Source: Serratia silvae
Lineage (GTDB): Bacteria; Pseudomonadota; Gammaproteobacteria; Enterobacterales; Enterobacteriaceae
Reading direction: 5' to 3'
Assembly: GCF_023282985.1 (NCBI RefSeq)
Contig: NZ_JAGQDC010000004.1
Span: 62,001 to 126,000, forward strand
DNA: 64,000 bases
A program made the translations under genes and the position numbers. Below are positions 10,489-22,883 of the stretch, one piece after another. The stretch's first letter is position 1. Each line of letters opens with the position of its first letter. Below the pieces are notes generated by a model. It saw only the letters and a list, made by a program, of their open reading frames with translations, made no database searches and had not been told where the DNA came from.

Positions 10489-11741
10489 ACTCCTTTGGTG
10501 TCCACGATCCAGGACTGCTTAATCTCTTCCGGCCTGATCGCCTTGAATTCTTTATGATCGACCAACATCACGATCACATCCGCCTGCTGTAAGGCCTCAG
10601 GCAGTTTTTTCAGCGTAACGTGGCCCGCCAGTGACTTCGGCAGTTGTTCAACGTTAGGCTCGACCGCCAAGGTTTCACCCACGTGCCAATCGGCAATCAG
10701 GTGGGCTACTTCAACCGCCGGGCTTTCACGCAGGTCGTCGATATTAGGTTTGAACGCCAAACCGAAGCAGGCAATTTTCACTTCAGAAGCGCGCTTGTTG
10801 GTGGCCGCCAGACAATCTGCCACAGCAGCCTTGACTTGATCGACCACCCAGAGCGGTTTGCCGTCGTTAACCAGGCGCGCAGTATGGATCAGACGAGCCT
10901 GTTGCGGGTTCTGCGCCACGATAAACCAAGGATCAACGGCGATACAGTGCCCGCCCACGCCTGGGCCAGGTTGCAGAATGTTGACGCGCGGATGGCGGTT
11001 GGCCAGGCGGATCAGTTCCCACACGTTGATGCCTTGATCGGCACAGATCAGCGAAAGCTCGTTGGCAAACGCGATGTTAACGTCGCGGAAGCTGTTTTCC
11101 GTCAGTTTGCACATCTCGGCGGTGCGCGAGTTGGTGATCACACACTCACCTTCGAGGAAAATCTTGTACAGCGCACTGGCGCGCTCGGAGCATTTTGGCG
11201 TCATCCCGCCGATCACACGGTCATTCTGGATCAGCTCAACCATCACCTGCCCAGGCAGCACGCGCTCAGGGCAGTAGGCAATGTTCACGTCAGCCTGCTC
11301 ACCGGCATCCTGCGGGAAGCTCAGATCGCTACGCGCCTCTGCCAGCCACAGGGCCATCTGCTCGGTAGCGCCCACCGGTGAAGTAGACTCCAGGATCACC
11401 AAGTCGCCTTTTTTCAGTACCGGTGCCAATGACTTGGCGGCGGCTTCAACATAGGCCAGATCGGGTTCGTGATCCCCTTTGAACGGCGTTGGTACAGCGA
11501 TCAGGAACGCATCAGCCGCCAGCGGTTTCGTCACCGCCTGCAGATAACCGCCTTCCACCGCTTCTTTTACCACGCGATCCAGATCGGGTTCGACGATGTG
11601 GATGGCACCGCGGTTAATGGTATCTACCGCGTGCTGGTTAACATCTACGCCCACCACTTTTTTCTTGCGGGAAGCAAACGCCGCCGCCGTTGGCAAACCG
11701 ATATAACCCAGGCCAATAACTGAAATAGTGTTAAAACTCAT
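10479..11741 (-). CDS. wecC: UDP-N-acetyl-D-mannosamine dehydrogenase WecC
   Basis: 420 residues (E. coli 420), UDP-glucose/GDP-mannose dehydrogenase family. NAD-dependent two-step oxidation of UDP-ManNAc to UDP-ManNAcA. The Rossmann motif [11 protein letters not shown] is at residues 11-21, and the catalytic cysteine lies in [13 protein letters not shown] near 270. The ATG overlaps the wecB stop by 4 bp, so translation is probably coupled. Confidence 0.96.
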   Translation of the reverse strand: MSFNTISVIGLGYIGLPTAAAFASRKKKVVGVDVNQHAVDTINRGAIHIVEPDLDRVVKEAVEGGYLQAVTKPLAADAFLIAVPTPFKGDHEPDLAYVEAAAKSLAPVLKKGDLVILESTSPVGATEQMALWLAEARSDLSFPQDAGEQADVNIAYCPERVLPGQVMVELIQNDRVIGGMTPKCSERASALYKIFLEGECVITNSRTAEMCKLTENSFRDVNIAFANELSLICADQGINVWELIRLANRHPRVNILQPGPGVGGHCIAVDPWFIVAQNPQQARLIHTARLVNDGKPLWVVDQVKAAVADCLAATNKRASEVKIACFGLAFKPNIDDLRESPAVEVAHLIADWHVGETLAVEPNVEQLPKSLAGHVTLKKLPEALQQADVIVMLVDHKEFKAIRPEEIKQSWIVDTKGVWR

Positions 11742-12868
11742 AGTGTCACCTGATGATTCTTTAAAGCTTCGAGGATACGTTGGCAGGCATGCCCGTCACC
11801 GTATGGGTTATGCGCCCGGCTCATGGCGTGGTATTCGCCTTCGTCTGTCAATAACCGGGTTACCGCATCAACAATTTTAGCTACGTCCGTTCCCACCAGC
11901 TGTACCGTGCCGGCATCTACCGCTTCTGGCCGCTCGGTGGTATCACGCATCACCAACACCGGTTTACCCAGCGATGGCGCCTCTTCCTGAATGCCGCCCG
12001 AGTCGGTCAGGATCAGATAAGATCGCGTCATCAGATAGACAAACGGCAGGTAATCCTGCGGATCGATCAGAATGATGTTATCGATCCCCTTCAAAATACG
12101 GTTGACCGGCTCGCTGACGTTCGGATTGAGGTGCACCGGATAGACCACCTGCACTTCAGGATGCTGAAGGGCAATCTCGGCCAAGGCGCTACAGATGCGC
12201 TCGAACCCACCGCCGAAGCTTTCGCGGCGGTGGCCGGTCACCAGGATCAGCTTTTTGTTGGCATCTAGGAAAGGATAGCGCTGGTCAAGGCTGCTACGCA
12301 GCTCTGAGTTGTGCATGATGCGGTCGCGCACCCACAGCAGCGCATCGATCACGGTGTTGCCCGTAACGAAAATATGGTCGTCCCGCAGCGATTCACGCAG
12401 CAGGTTCTGCCGTGAGTTTTCGGTTGGCGAGAAGTGATACATCGCCAAATGCCCCGTCAACTTGCGGTTGGCCTCTTCAGGCCACGGAGAATAGAGATTA
12501 CCGGTACGCAGACCCGCTTCCACATGCCCCACCGGGATACGCTGATAAAACGCCGCCAGGCTGGTCGCCATGGTGGTCGTCGTGTCACCGTGAACCAACA
12601 CCACGTCCGGCTTAAAGTCCTCCAGTACGCCTTTAATCCCTTCCAGAATGCGGCAGGTGATTTCACTCAGCCCCTGGCCCGGTTTCATAATATTCAGGTC
12701 GTAATCCGGTACGATTTCAAACAAACGCAGTACCTGATCCAGCATCTCACGATGCTGTGCCGTAACGCAGACTCTTGATTCAAAGGCATCATCCTGAGCC
12801 AAAGCATGTACCAGAGGTGCCATTTTAATGGCTTCCGGTCTGGTGCCAAAAACAGTCAACACTTTCAC
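11738..12868 (-). CDS. wecB: UDP-GlcNAc 2-epimerase WecB
   Basis: 376 residues from a GTG start at 12868 (E. coli WecB also 376, beginning [16 protein letters not shown]). The open frame runs 50 codons further upstream, but that extension has no family counterpart and lies over the intergenic hairpin. It catalyses UDP-GlcNAc to UDP-ManNAc. Conserved features are GTRPEAIK at residues 8-15, [18 protein letters not shown] and the C-terminal [11 protein letters not shown] region. AAGAGAT lies just upstream of the GTG. Confidence 0.96.
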   Translation of the reverse strand: MKVLTVFGTRPEAIKMAPLVHALAQDDAFESRVCVTAQHREMLDQVLRLFEIVPDYDLNIMKPGQGLSEITCRILEGIKGVLEDFKPDVVLVHGDTTTTMATSLAAFYQRIPVGHVEAGLRTGNLYSPWPEEANRKLTGHLAMYHFSPTENSRQNLLRESLRDDHIFVTGNTVIDALLWVRDRIMHNSELRSSLDQRYPFLDANKKLILVTGHRRESFGGGFERICSALAEIALQHPEVQVVYPVHLNPNVSEPVNRILKGIDNIILIDPQDYLPFVYLMTRSYLILTDSGGIQEEAPSLGKPVLVMRDTTERPEAVDAGTVQLVGTDVAKIVDAVTRLLTDEGEYHAMSRAHNPYGDGHACQRILEALKNHQVTL

Positions 12869-12911
12869 AGCGAATCTCTTTTGGTCGGTGAAGCGCAGGC
12901 GAACCTGCAAA

Positions 12912-12932
12912 GTTGGGCACTCAGTGCCCAAC
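12912..12932 (-). other. Hairpin between wzzE and wecB
   Basis: A perfect 9-bp inverted repeat (GTTGGGCAC/GTGCCCAAC) with a 3-nt loop lies in the 86-bp gap between wzzE and wecB, followed by TTT on the transcript strand. It looks like a weak internal terminator or processing hairpin that could lower expression of the distal ECA genes. The role is inferred. Confidence 0.45.
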
Positions 12933-12954
12933 AGCGAAATTATTATATTATGAG

Positions 12955-14010
12955 TTAACGTTGTTCCCGGCGTACCAAGGCAACGCCCGCACCAATCAGG
13001 CCACCGATTGCGCCCCACATAATCAGCCAGAATACCCGGCGTGGGCTATCACGTTTCACCGGCTCTTCCGGCGTACGTAAATAGCGGTAGGTCTGGAATT
13101 TGGCATCCAACGTCGGGCCGACGTTCAAGGTTGCCAGCATGGCCCGGTTCTGATCGTAACTCAGATCGTAAGCCGGGCCGGAAACCTGTAAACCTTCCAG
13201 GCGCGCCTGCAGCATGGGTTTGCCCAGCAAGAACAAATCGGAGTCTGGCAACTGTTCGGCTGGCGTATCGGTCTGCGTACGGCTAATCCCTTGCTGCTCG
13301 GCGATTTTCAGCGCCTGCTGCACGGTCTTGAGCTCACGCTGATAAACCGCATCGGCCACCGCTTCCTGGCGTTTGACCTGTGCACTCATCGAGGTGGTAC
13401 GCGCCGCCCAGGCTCCCTGGATCTCTTCATTCAGATGCTGCGCCGCACGGTGGCTGGCAAAGGCAACATACTGACGCAGCAAATGGTTGGAGTCTGGCGC
13501 GGTCTCGGCGGTCAGTTTCACGCTGTCATTCAGCACTTTTTTGTCGTCGCGCGGCGTGAACTGGATATTGTTAATCAAGTCATCAAGCAACGCCGCGTCG
13601 GCACGGGCATCCCCTTCCTGGCGCTGTTTGTAGTAATCGCTTTGCAGCCAGAAATCACGGCGCGTGTCATAGGCGGCCAACTGCATGATAAATTCATTAT
13701 AGGCTTCATCGGCGATGCCTGGCTGATCGCTGGCAACCGCAGGCAGCGTCCGCTGGTCCAGGTTACGCAGGAACTGCTGCTGAGAGTAATATCCCCCCAA
13801 CGCATTCACCGTTGGCTTATCAGTGATCGCCGTGGCGCTCCACTCCTGTTTCACCAGGTAGGATACGATCAGCGCGACGGCAGCGAACAATACCGCAAAA
13901 CCGATAATCCATTTTTTGCCACGCCACAGGGTGCCGCATAGACCACGGATATCGAGTTCGTTATCGACCACCGGGGTATTCTTGTCAGACGTTGTTTCAG
14001 GATTCATCAC
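12955..14010 (-). CDS. wzzE: ECA chain-length regulator WzzE
   Basis: 351 residues (E. coli 348), polysaccharide co-polymerase (Wzz) family. Two transmembrane segments, residues ~34-53 ([20 protein letters not shown]) and ~327-345 ([19 protein letters not shown]), flank a large periplasmic coiled-coil domain. It sets the modal length of ECA polymer with WzyE. It lies 17 bp after wecA. Confidence 0.95.
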   Translation of the reverse strand: MMNPETTSDKNTPVVDNELDIRGLCGTLWRGKKWIIGFAVLFAAVALIVSYLVKQEWSATAITDKPTVNALGGYYSQQQFLRNLDQRTLPAVASDQPGIADEAYNEFIMQLAAYDTRRDFWLQSDYYKQRQEGDARADAALLDDLINNIQFTPRDDKKVLNDSVKLTAETAPDSNHLLRQYVAFASHRAAQHLNEEIQGAWAARTTSMSAQVKRQEAVADAVYQRELKTVQQALKIAEQQGISRTQTDTPAEQLPDSDLFLLGKPMLQARLEGLQVSGPAYDLSYDQNRAMLATLNVGPTLDAKFQTYRYLRTPEEPVKRDSPRRVFWLIMWGAIGGLIGAGVALVRREQR

Positions 14011-14027
14011 TGCCCTAAAGCCTCAGG

Positions 14028-15125
14028 TTAAGGTACTTGCTTATTGTTCGTTGCATTTCGCAGACGGCGCTTGAGACGTTTGATATAGCGCGCGACCCGC
14101 CATGCACGTTTGATGCAATAGCCATAGAAGAAGAATGCAAGCAAGAATAATGCCAACATAAACCATTCAGGTATGAAAGTCAGGCGTTCACCTATCACGC
14201 CAATCGCTGCCAACAGCGCTGCGGCCAAGGTGATGAGCACAAAGGCCTGACGAGGCGTAAAGCCCGCGCGCATAATCAAATGGTGAATGTGTTGACGGTC
14301 TGGCGAGAACGGGCTCATGCCCTTACGCAGACGGCGATACATGATGGCAATCATATCCATCAGCGGGATGGCGATAATCCACAACGCGGTGACCGGTTTG
14401 ATCGGATGGCTTGGCCCTTGCGAGCTTTGCACCAGCAGCCAGATGGCGGTAAAGCCGATCAGCGTACTGCCGGCGTCACCCATAAAGACCTTATAGCGAC
14501 GGCCAAGGATGCCGAGGTTAAGCAGAATATAGGGAACAATAGCCGCCAGCATCGCGAAGCACCAGAAGGCAAGCTCGCTATGACCGCCTTGATACAGCAG
14601 GATCCCCATCGCGCCGAACGACACGCAAGAGAGACCACCGAGCAGGCCGTCGATACCATCGACCATGTTAAAGGCGTTAATCGCCGCCCAAACGGCAAAC
14701 AGCGTCACCAAATAGCCAAACGGCCCCAACTGCATTTCCCAGCCACCAAACACATAGCCGAGGCTGCGCAGATAAAGGCCAGCAAACACCATCATGGCGA
14801 TGCCGACCAGTGCCTGAATGGTGGCGCGGATCTTGACGCTGATATCGAAGCGATCGTCCAAAGCCCCGACGAATACCAGGACACCGGCGCAGGTGAGATA
14901 GAGTTTGCTGTGCACAATCGTCTGGTCGGTGATCAGGAAGGCAAAGCAGATGCCAGCATAAACAGAAATCCCACCCACCAACGGGATCAGCCCCTGATGA
15001 CGTTTGCGATAATTAGGCTTATCCACCAAACCAATAGGTTTTGCTGCCTTGCGAGCAACAAATAAAAAAGCCAGAGAAAACAGAAAAACAAAAAGAATTT
15101 CAGTACTCATAGTGAGTAAGTTCAC
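14028..15125 (-). CDS. wecA: UDP-GlcNAc:undecaprenyl-phosphate GlcNAc-1-P transferase WecA
   Basis: 365 residues from the GTG at 15125 (product MNLLTMSTEI..., matching E. coli MNLLTVSTDL, 367 aa); an in-frame upstream extension to 15191 is not conserved. A polytopic inner-membrane enzyme that starts ECA, and commonly O-antigen, synthesis by forming undecaprenyl-PP-GlcNAc. Motifs are NMVDGIDGLLGG, GDAGSTLIG and the DRQHIHH catalytic/UDP-binding loop. First gene of the ECA operon; rho lies upstream on the same strand. Confidence 0.95.
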   Translation of the reverse strand: MNLLTMSTEILFVFLFSLAFLFVARKAAKPIGLVDKPNYRKRHQGLIPLVGGISVYAGICFAFLITDQTIVHSKLYLTCAGVLVFVGALDDRFDISVKIRATIQALVGIAMMVFAGLYLRSLGYVFGGWEMQLGPFGYLVTLFAVWAAINAFNMVDGIDGLLGGLSCVSFGAMGILLYQGGHSELAFWCFAMLAAIVPYILLNLGILGRRYKVFMGDAGSTLIGFTAIWLLVQSSQGPSHPIKPVTALWIIAIPLMDMIAIMYRRLRKGMSPFSPDRQHIHHLIMRAGFTPRQAFVLITLAAALLAAIGVIGERLTFIPEWFMLALFLLAFFFYGYCIKRAWRVARYIKRLKRRLRNATNNKQVP

Positions 15126-15355
15126 GGTTAACAAATCTCTGAAGAAGATGAGGCAGCTTAACATGGGTAAAAAACCGCGCCACATGACCAAGCGACCTTT
15201 CAGTCATTTCCTATGACATAGACACTTATCAATGCCTAAAACGTGTCTTGCTTCAACGCATTAACGCAAAAACAGGCGCAAATAAGATAATTTCTCAATA
15301 AGTCACAAGAATAACTTACTTTCCTTTACTGTTACTTATCGTATCCGCCAAAAGC

Positions 15356-15382
15356 AAAAAACGCCACGACTAGGCGTGGCGT
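15356..15382 (-). terminator. Intrinsic terminator of rho
   Basis: An 8-bp perfect stem (ACGCCACG/CGTGGCGT, loop of 6) is followed on the minus-strand transcript by TTTTTT. It starts 20 bp after the rho stop codon and separates rho from wecA. wecA should therefore have its own promoter in the remaining ~230 bp, though I could not fix its boxes. Confidence 0.85.
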
Positions 15383-15402
15383 TCCTCGAATATTTTACTT
15401 AT

Positions 15403-16662
<1,260 letters not shown>

Positions 16663-17109
16663 AGTGGGGGTTCTTAAACTCGGGGTGTGTCTCGAACTAG
16701 TATCGTGAATGGTATGGCAGCGTGTTTACCCATAACCTTTCAAGCTACAACGTGAAATTCATAGGGTATGCGTGCCTGTTACTGGACGTTCGATCGCCGG
16801 GCTGCTGAGCCGCCGCAGTAAGAAATGGCTTAGCTGGGGCGCACACGCTGACGGTTTAAGATCGAAGGTGCCTTAAAACTGATTTTTTTGTAAAACCGCT
16901 TGAATCGTCAAAACACGGACTCGGTTCACAGTGAAATGCAAGTGCCTATGGTTCAACGTAGAGTAATGCTTAGATTCAGACTCTTTAGATTTAATACTTA
17001 TGGCAAGTTCTAAATGCAGTGTGGTTAAACTTAACACGCTTCTTGGCAGGCGTCTAGCGGTGAATGAAAATCCCCCTCCAGACGCCCGTCACTGGGCTTC
17101 CCGCCCTAA
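16663..17109 (-). other. trxA-rho intergenic region / rho leader
   Basis: About 450 bp with no supportable gene. It holds a mini-ERIC-like element at 16728-16769 and, at 17048-17093, an inverted repeat (GGCGTCT/AGACGCC) just after trxA that lacks a U-run. In E. coli this interval carries the rho promoter, the rhoL leader peptide and attenuators; no clear rhoL counterpart was seen. Confidence 0.5.
16728..16769. repeat. ERIC-derived mini-element (~42 bp) in rho leader
   Basis: It runs from ACCC to GGGTAT. The core at 16743-16768 matches the copy at 22476-22501 at 24 of 26 positions, and both resemble the terminal arm of the full ERIC at 9289-9415 (reverse complement ATACCC.AT..ATTTCGAGT). It looks like an ERIC that has lost its centre and lies in the transcribed rho leader. 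Confidence 0.6.
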
Positions 17110-17436
17110 TTACAGATTCGCTTCCAGGAACTCTTTGAGCTGGCCCTTGGACAACGCGCCGACCTTGGTCGCTGCCACTTCACCGTTCTTGAACAACAAC
17201 AGCGTCGGGATACCACGGATGCCGTACTTAGGCGCGGTAGCCGGGTTTTGATCGATGTTCAGTTTGGTAATGGTCAGTTTGCCGGCGAACTCTTCGGCAA
17301 TCTCGTCGAGGATCGGAGCAATCATCTTGCACGGACCACACCATTCAGCCCAGAAATCGACCAGGATAGGCCCTTCGGCTTTCAGTACATCAGTATCGAA
17401 GCTGTCGTCAGTCAGGTGAATAATTTTATCGCTCAT
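17110..17436 (-). CDS. trxA: Thioredoxin 1
   Basis: 108 residues from [13 protein letters not shown] (E. coli 108, product length 109 with Met). An upstream in-frame start at 17481 is not conserved. Cytoplasmic protein-disulfide reductase, kept reduced by thioredoxin reductase. The active site is [10 protein letters not shown], the cis-proline lies in [10 protein letters not shown]. Divergent from rhlB, with the intervening 131 bp holding both promoters. Confidence 0.98.
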   Translation of the reverse strand: MSDKIIHLTDDSFDTDVLKAEGPILVDFWAEWCGPCKMIAPILDEIAEEFAGKLTITKLNIDQNPATAPKYGIRGIPTLLLFKNGEVAATKVGALSKGQLKEFLEANL

Positions 17437-17567
17437 GTTCGACTCCACAGGATTAGGTCTACCTTGTTGGTGTAGCATCAAACCAACTTGGGTGATTTTA
17501 TTTCACCGCTTTTATTTCAACGGATATGCTTTCGTAAAGCAATAGTTAGCTGATATTCTACCACACT

Positions 17568-18857
17568 ATGAGCAAAACACACTTGACCGAACAGAAGTTT
17601 TCCGACTTCGCCCTGCACCCGTTAGTCCTTGAAGCCCTTGAGAAAAAAGGGTTTCACAACTGCACGCCCATCCAGGCGTTAGCATTGCCGCTCACCCTCA
17701 GTGGGCGCGACGTTGCAGGTCAGGCGCAAACCGGTACCGGAAAGACGCTGGCATTTTTAGCGTCTACTTTTCACTATTTGCTGTCCCACCCGGCGAAAGA
17801 AGGTCGCCAGACCAACCAGCCGCGCGCCTTGATCATGGCGCCTACGCGTGAACTGGCGGTGCAGATCCATTCCGATGCAGAAGCCCTGTCGCAATCTACC
17901 GGGTTGAAGCTTGGCCTGGCCTACGGCGGCGATGGCTATGACAAACAGCTGAAAGTGCTGGAAAGCGGCGTGGATATCCTGGTGGGTACCACCGGCCGTC
18001 TAATCGACTACGCCAAACAGAACTATATCGATCTGGGGGCTATCCAGGTTGTGGTACTCGATGAAGCCGACCGCATGTACGATCTGGGCTTTATCAAAGA
18101 TATCCGCTGGCTGTTCCGCCGTATGCCTGCGGTCGATCAACGCCTGAACATGTTGTTCTCTGCCACCCTGTCCTATCGCGTACGCGAGCTGGCCTTTGAG
18201 CAGATGAACAATGCTGAATATGTGGAAGTTGAACCGGAACAGAAAACCGGCCACCGCATTCAGGAAGAGCTATTCTACCCTTCCAACGAAGAAAAAATGC
18301 GCCTGCTGCAGACGCTGATCGAGGAAGAGTGGCCGGACCGCTGCATTATCTTCGCCAACACCAAGCACCGCTGTGAAGACATCTGGGGCCATCTGGCTGC
18401 CGACGGTCATCGCGTAGGTCTGCTGACCGGCGACGTGGCGCAGAAAAAACGCCTGCGTATTCTGGACGACTTCACCAAAGGCAATCTGGATATCCTGGTC
18501 GCCACCGACGTCGCCGCACGCGGCCTGCATATTCCGTTGGTGACTCACGTCTTCAACTACGATCTGCCGGACGACTGCGAAGACTACGTGCACCGCATTG
18601 GCCGTACTGGCCGCGCGGGCGAAAGCGGTCACTCCATCAGCCTGGCCTGTGAAGAGTACGCGCTGAATCTGCCCGCTATCGAAACCTATACCGGCCACAG
18701 TATTCCTGTGAGCAAGTACAACAGTGATGCGCTGCTGAGCGATCTGCCAGCACCGAAGCGCCTTGTGCGCCCACGTGGCAACAACGGCCCACGCCGGAAC
18801 TCTTCCGCGCCACGTCGTGGTGGTGCGCCGCGTAACAACCGTAAACGTTCGGGCTGA
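17568..18857 (+). CDS. rhlB: ATP-dependent RNA helicase RhlB
   Basis: 429 residues (E. coli 421). DEAD-box helicase of the RNA degradosome, which unwinds RNA for RNase E/PNPase. The Q-motif is at residues ~9-37 (FSDFALHP...[10 protein letters not shown]), Walker A AQTGTGKT ~53-60, [12 protein letters not shown] ([11 protein letters not shown]), SAT, and [10 protein letters not shown] near the end. The C-terminal tail from ~395 is basic and Arg/Gly/Asn-rich ([19 protein letters not shown]), typical for RNA contacts. gppA follows 9 bp later. Confidence 0.97.
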   Translation: MSKTHLTEQKFSDFALHPLVLEALEKKGFHNCTPIQALALPLTLSGRDVAGQAQTGTGKTLAFLASTFHYLLSHPAKEGRQTNQPRALIMAPTRELAVQIHSDAEALSQSTGLKLGLAYGGDGYDKQLKVLESGVDILVGTTGRLIDYAKQNYIDLGAIQVVVLDEADRMYDLGFIKDIRWLFRRMPAVDQRLNMLFSATLSYRVRELAFEQMNNAEYVEVEPEQKTGHRIQEELFYPSNEEKMRLLQTLIEEEWPDRCIIFANTKHRCEDIWGHLAADGHRVGLLTGDVAQKKRLRILDDFTKGNLDILVATDVAARGLHIPLVTHVFNYDLPDDCEDYVHRIGRTGRAGESGHSISLACEEYALNLPAIETYTGHSIPVSKYNSDALLSDLPAPKRLVRPRGNNGPRRNSSAPRRGGAPRNNRKRSG

Positions 18858-18866
18858 TAGATAACT

Positions 18867-20360
18867 ATGCCAGGTTCCAGCACCCTCTATGCCGCCATCG
18901 ATCTGGGTTCCAACAGTTTCCATATGTTGGTGGTACGTGAGGTGGCTGGCAGTATCCAGACGCTGGCTCGCATCAAGCGCAAAGTGCGCCTGGCGGCCGG
19001 GCTGGATCAGCACAATCACCTGTCACAGGAAGCCATGCAGCGCGGCTGGCAATGCCTGCGGCTGTTCTCGGAACGCCTGCAGGATATCCCGCGCGATCAA
19101 ATTCGGGTCGTCGCCACCGCGACGCTGCGCCTGGCCAACAACGCGGCCGAATTCCTGCAAACCGCCGAAACCATCCTTGGCTGCCCCATTCAGGTTATCA
19201 GCGGCGAAGAAGAAGCCCGTCTGATCTACCACGGCGTCGCCCACACCACTGGCGGCCCGGACAGGCGTCTGGTAGTAGATATCGGGGGTGGCAGCACAGA
19301 GTTGGTTGTCGGTACGGGTGCGCAAGCCGCGCAACTGTATAGCCTTTCAATGGGCTGCGTCACCTGGCTAGAACGCTTCTTCAGCGATCGCAATCTGGAG
19401 CGGGATAACTTCGAAGCCGCCGAACAGGCCGCGCGTGAAATGGTGCGGCCAATCGCCCCACAACTTCGTCAACATGGCTGGCAGATTTGCGTCGGCGCAT
19501 CCGGTACCGTGCAAGCGCTACAGGAAATCATGGTGGCGCAGGGGATGGATGAACGTATTACCCTGCCTAAACTGCGGCAGCTAAAACAGCGAGCCATCCA
19601 GTGTGGCAAGCTGGAAGAGCTGGAAATTGAAGGGCTGACGCTAGAACGTGCCTTGGTATTCCCAAGTGGCCTGTCAATACTGCTGGCCATTTTCCAGGAG
19701 TTAGGCATTGAAAGCATGACGCTGGCCGGTGGCGCTCTACGTGAAGGGCTGGTGTATGGCATGCTGCATCTGCCAGTCGAGCAGGATATCCGCAGCCGCA
19801 CGTTACGTAACCTGCAACGCCGTTACCTGCTGGATATCGATCAGGCCGAACGCGTCAGCCAGTTGGCTGCGAACTTCTGTTTGCAAACGACCAATGAATG
19901 GCAATTGGATACGCGATGTCGCGAGCTACTGCACGCGGCCTGCCTGATCCACGAAATCGGCCTGAGCGTCGATTTCAAACAGGCTCCTCAACACGCTGCC
20001 TATCTGGTCAGCCATCTTGATTTACCCGGCTTTACCCCGGCACAGAAAAAACTGTTAGCCACCCTGCTGCAAAACCAGAGCAACGCCCTCGATTTGCCGC
20101 TGCTGAGCCAACAAAATGCCGTGCCGCCCCGCATGGCCCAGCGTATGTGCCGTCTGTTACGTCTGGCCATCATCTTTGCCAGCCGCCGCCGTGACGATAC
20201 CCTGCCAGCAGTGCGCTTACGCGCCAACGATGAAGAGTTGCATGTGATTTTGCCGCACAGCTGGTTGGAACGACATCCGCTGCGCGCTGAAGCGCTGGAT
20301 CAGGAAAGCCATTGGCAGAGCTATGCCCACTGGCCACTGTTTTTAGAAGAACAGCCCTAA
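18867..20360 (+). CDS. gppA: Guanosine-5'-triphosphate,3'-diphosphate pyrophosphatase GppA
   Basis: 497 residues (E. coli 494), Ppx/GppA family of the actin/hexokinase/Hsp70 ATPase fold. It hydrolyses pppGpp to ppGpp in the stringent response and also has exopolyphosphatase activity. Phosphate-binding loops are [13 protein letters not shown] at residues 9-21 and [14 protein letters not shown] near 135. The C-terminal half carries the HD-like helical domain ([15 protein letters not shown]). It probably forms an operon with rhlB and converges on rep with a 10-bp gap. Confidence 0.96.
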   Translation: MPGSSTLYAAIDLGSNSFHMLVVREVAGSIQTLARIKRKVRLAAGLDQHNHLSQEAMQRGWQCLRLFSERLQDIPRDQIRVVATATLRLANNAAEFLQTAETILGCPIQVISGEEEARLIYHGVAHTTGGPDRRLVVDIGGGSTELVVGTGAQAAQLYSLSMGCVTWLERFFSDRNLERDNFEAAEQAAREMVRPIAPQLRQHGWQICVGASGTVQALQEIMVAQGMDERITLPKLRQLKQRAIQCGKLEELEIEGLTLERALVFPSGLSILLAIFQELGIESMTLAGGALREGLVYGMLHLPVEQDIRSRTLRNLQRRYLLDIDQAERVSQLAANFCLQTTNEWQLDTRCRELLHAACLIHEIGLSVDFKQAPQHAAYLVSHLDLPGFTPAQKKLLATLLQNQSNALDLPLLSQQNAVPPRMAQRMCRLLRLAIIFASRRRDDTLPAVRLRANDEELHVILPHSWLERHPLRAEALDQESHWQSYAHWPLFLEEQP

Positions 20361-20370
20361 GAACGCCCCC

Positions 20371-22395
20371 TCAGCTACCGCCTTTGGCCTTGGCCAGCAT
20401 CGCCTTCACGCTGGCCAAATGGCTCTGGCCTTTCTCCATCCGCTCCTGCGGGCTAACTACTTTGCGTTCAGACTCCCAGGCCAGATCGTCCTGCGGCAGT
20501 TCCAACAGGAAACGGCTGGGTTCAGGCCGCACCAACTCACCGTATTGGCGACGTTCGCGACACAGGGTAAAAATCAGCTCTTTCTGGGCACGGGTTATCC
20601 CCACATAGGCCAAACGCCGCTCTTCATCGACATTATCCTCGTCAATGCTGCTCTGATGCGGCAATAACCCCTCTTCCATCCCCACTAAAAACACATAGGG
20701 GAATTCCAGCCCCTTGGAAGCATGCAGGGTCATCAGCTGTACCTGATCCAACTCTTCATCGCTTTCGCCGCGCTCCATCATGTCACGCAACGTAAAGCGC
20801 GTGACCACCTGGGTCAGCGTCATCGGCTCGTCCAGATCGTTGCCTTCCAGCATCTCGGTCATCCAGCCAAACAGCGTGTTGACGTTTTTCATGCGCATTT
20901 CGGCCGCTTTCGGGCTGGGCGAGGTTTCAAACAACCAGCTTTCATAGTCAATGCCGCGTATCAGATCGCGCACTGCCGCCACTGGTTCACGCTCTACCAT
21001 CTGGATGATGCCTTCCATCCAGTGGGTAAACCGCTGTAATGATTCCAGCCCCCGGCCAGTCAGATACTGGCCCAGACCGAGGTCAAAACTGGCACGGAAC
21101 AGGCTTTTGTTGCGCTGATTGGCCCACTCCCCCAGCTTTTGCAGCGTCGCCGGGCCGATTTCCCGCTTGGGCGTGTTGACGATACGCAGGAAGGCGCTGT
21201 CATCATCCTGGTTGGTCAAAACCCGCAGATAGGCCAGCAAATCCTTGATTTCCGGGCGCGAGAAGAACGACGTGCCGCCAGAAATCTTGTACGGAATGCG
21301 GTTCTGCATCAGCATTTTTTCAAACAGCCGCGACTGGTGGTTGCCGCGATAGAGGATCGCATAGTCGCCGTAATTGGTTTTCTTCACAAAGTGATGGGCG
21401 ATCAGTTCCCCCACCACCCGCTCGGCCTCGTGATCTTCATTGTTTGCCGTGACTACCTTCAACTCTTCGCCGTAGCCCAGTTCAGAGAACAGGCGTTTTT
21501 CAAATACGTGCGGGTTGTTGGCAATCAGAATGTTGGCAGCCTTCAAAATACGTTCGCTGGAACGGTAGTTCTGCTCCAGCTTGATCACCTGCAACGCCGG
21601 GAAATCTTCCTTTAGCAGCACCAGGTTCTGCGGACGCGCACCGCGCCAGGAGTAGATTGACTGATCGTCATCCCCCACCACGGTAAAGCGTGCGCGGTTA
21701 CCCACCAGCAGTTTCACCAGTTCGTACTGGCTGGTGTTGGTGTCCTGATATTCATCCACCAGCAGATAGCGGATACGGTTCTGCCAGCGCTCACGCACCT
21801 CCTCATTACGCTGTAGCAACAAGGTAGGCAGCAGGATCAGATCGTCAAAATCCAGGACGTTACAGGCCCTCATGTGGTCGTGATACAGCCCGTAGCAGTG
21901 GGCGAACAGTTTGTCCCGCTCGGAGCGCGCCAGCCCCATTGCCCGTGGCGGATCCACCAGATCGTTCTTCCAGTTGGAAATGGTCGAAATCAGCTGCGCC
22001 ACCAGAGTCTTGTCGTTTTCCAGCCACTTCTCGGTCAGTTCTTTCAGCAGCGCGAGCTGGTCTTGATCGTCAAACAACGAGAAGTTGGACTTCATCCCCA
22101 ACGCGGCATATTCGCGTTTGATCACTTCCAGCCCCAGCGTATGGAAGGTTGAGATCATCAGGCCACGCGACTCTTTGCGCCCCATGGTTTGCGCCACACG
22201 CTCTTTCATCTCACGCGCCGCCTTGTTGGTAAAGGTCACGGCCGCGATATGCCGGGCCTGATAGCCACATTGGTGGATCAGGTGGGCGATTTTATTGGTG
22301 ATCACACGCGTTTTGCCGGAACCGGCACCGGCCAGCACCAGGCAAGGCCCGGTAACGAATTCGACGGCTTGTTGTTGGCTGGGGTTTAATCGCAT
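20371..22395 (-). CDS. rep: ATP-dependent DNA helicase Rep
   Basis: 674 residues (E. coli 673), UvrD/Rep superfamily 1A 3'-to-5' helicase that clears proteins ahead of replication forks. Motifs in order: Q-motif [11 protein letters not shown], Walker A AGAGSGKT ~22-29, Walker [50 protein letters not shown] and YVGITRAQ. It converges with gppA and is divergent from ppiC. Confidence 0.97.
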   Translation of the reverse strand: MRLNPSQQQAVEFVTGPCLVLAGAGSGKTRVITNKIAHLIHQCGYQARHIAAVTFTNKAAREMKERVAQTMGRKESRGLMISTFHTLGLEVIKREYAALGMKSNFSLFDDQDQLALLKELTEKWLENDKTLVAQLISTISNWKNDLVDPPRAMGLARSERDKLFAHCYGLYHDHMRACNVLDFDDLILLPTLLLQRNEEVRERWQNRIRYLLVDEYQDTNTSQYELVKLLVGNRARFTVVGDDDQSIYSWRGARPQNLVLLKEDFPALQVIKLEQNYRSSERILKAANILIANNPHVFEKRLFSELGYGEELKVVTANNEDHEAERVVGELIAHHFVKKTNYGDYAILYRGNHQSRLFEKMLMQNRIPYKISGGTSFFSRPEIKDLLAYLRVLTNQDDDSAFLRIVNTPKREIGPATLQKLGEWANQRNKSLFRASFDLGLGQYLTGRGLESLQRFTHWMEGIIQMVEREPVAAVRDLIRGIDYESWLFETSPSPKAAEMRMKNVNTLFGWMTEMLEGNDLDEPMTLTQVVTRFTLRDMMERGESDEELDQVQLMTLHASKGLEFPYVFLVGMEEGLLPHQSSIDEDNVDEERRLAYVGITRAQKELIFTLCRERRQYGELVRPEPSRFLLELPQDDLAWESERKVVSPQERMEKGQSHLASVKAMLAKAKGGS

Positions 22396-22461
22396 GGCGC
22401 TTTATTGCTCAATATTGGTGTACAAAGGAGAAGGATTGTAGCAGAAAGCGCCAAACAGATT

Positions 22462-22501
22462 TATACCCGTCGCCTAGCTACAACTCGAAATTCATAGGGT
22501 A
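22462..22501. repeat. ERIC-derived mini-element (~40 bp) upstream of ppiC
   Basis: It runs from TATACCC (22462-22468) to GGGTA (22497-22501). The core 22476-22501 is 24/26 identical to 16743-16768 and resembles an ERIC terminal arm. It lies in the rep-ppiC promoter region and ends just before a TATAAT box. Confidence 0.6.
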
Positions 22502-22508
22502 AAACGGG

Positions 22509-22514
22509 TATAAT
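22509..22514 (+). promoter_or_regulatory. Candidate -10 box of ppiC
   Basis: A perfect TATAAT lies 35 bp upstream of the ppiC ATG. The matching -35 region, 17 bp upstream, falls inside the mini-ERIC element and has no good consensus, so the promoter may be weak or activator-dependent, or the match may be chance. Confidence 0.4.
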
Positions 22515-22549
22515 GGCGAAAAATTCTGCATGACGGTAATGGGAAAATA

Positions 22550-22831
22550 ATGGCAAAGACTGCTAGCGCGCTGCACATCCTGGTGGATAACGAAACACTG
22601 GCCAACGAGCTGTTGGCCAAACTCAAACGTGGCGTCAGCTTTGATACGCTGGCACGCAAATACTCGAGCTGCCCGTCCAAGCGCAACGGCGGCTCCCTGG
22701 GTGAATTCAACAAGGGGACTATGGTCGCAGCCTTCGATAAGGCGGTGTTCAGCATCCCGTTGCTCAAGCCCTATGGCCCGGTGAAAACTCAGTTCGGCTA
22801 TCACATCATCAAAGTGCTGTATCGCAGCTAA
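22550..22831 (+). CDS. ppiC: Peptidyl-prolyl cis-trans isomerase C (parvulin)
   Basis: 93 residues (E. coli 93), a single parvulin rotamase domain without signal peptide: cytoplasmic cis-trans isomerisation of X-Pro bonds. Parvulin landmarks are ALHILV at the start, [13 protein letters not shown] in the middle and [13 protein letters not shown] at the end. It is immediately followed by a perfect 17-bp hairpin. Confidence 0.96.
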   Translation: MAKTASALHILVDNETLANELLAKLKRGVSFDTLARKYSSCPSKRNGGSLGEFNKGTMVAAFDKAVFSIPLLKPYGPVKTQFGYHIIKVLYRS

Positions 22832-22867
22832 GCTCTCACCCTCTTCCTTTGGAAGAGGGTGAGAGCT
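22831..22867. terminator. Perfect 17-bp hairpin between convergent ppiC and yhjJ
   Basis: AGCTCTCACCCTCTTCC, loop TTT, then its exact complement. It starts on the last base of the ppiC stop codon and lies 16 bp past the yhjJ stop, so it can end or protect both convergent transcripts. Neither side has a U-run. Confidence 0.6.
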
Positions 22868-22883
22868 TATCGAGCGCCAAGAG

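Noticed and set aside
16770-16990. rhoL leader peptide
   Set aside because: No ORF resembling the E. coli rhoL peptide with a start and ribosome site was found on the minus strand.
18270-19019. 249-aa minus-strand ORF
   Set aside because: Antisense across rhlB and gppA, both of which are certain; no family features.
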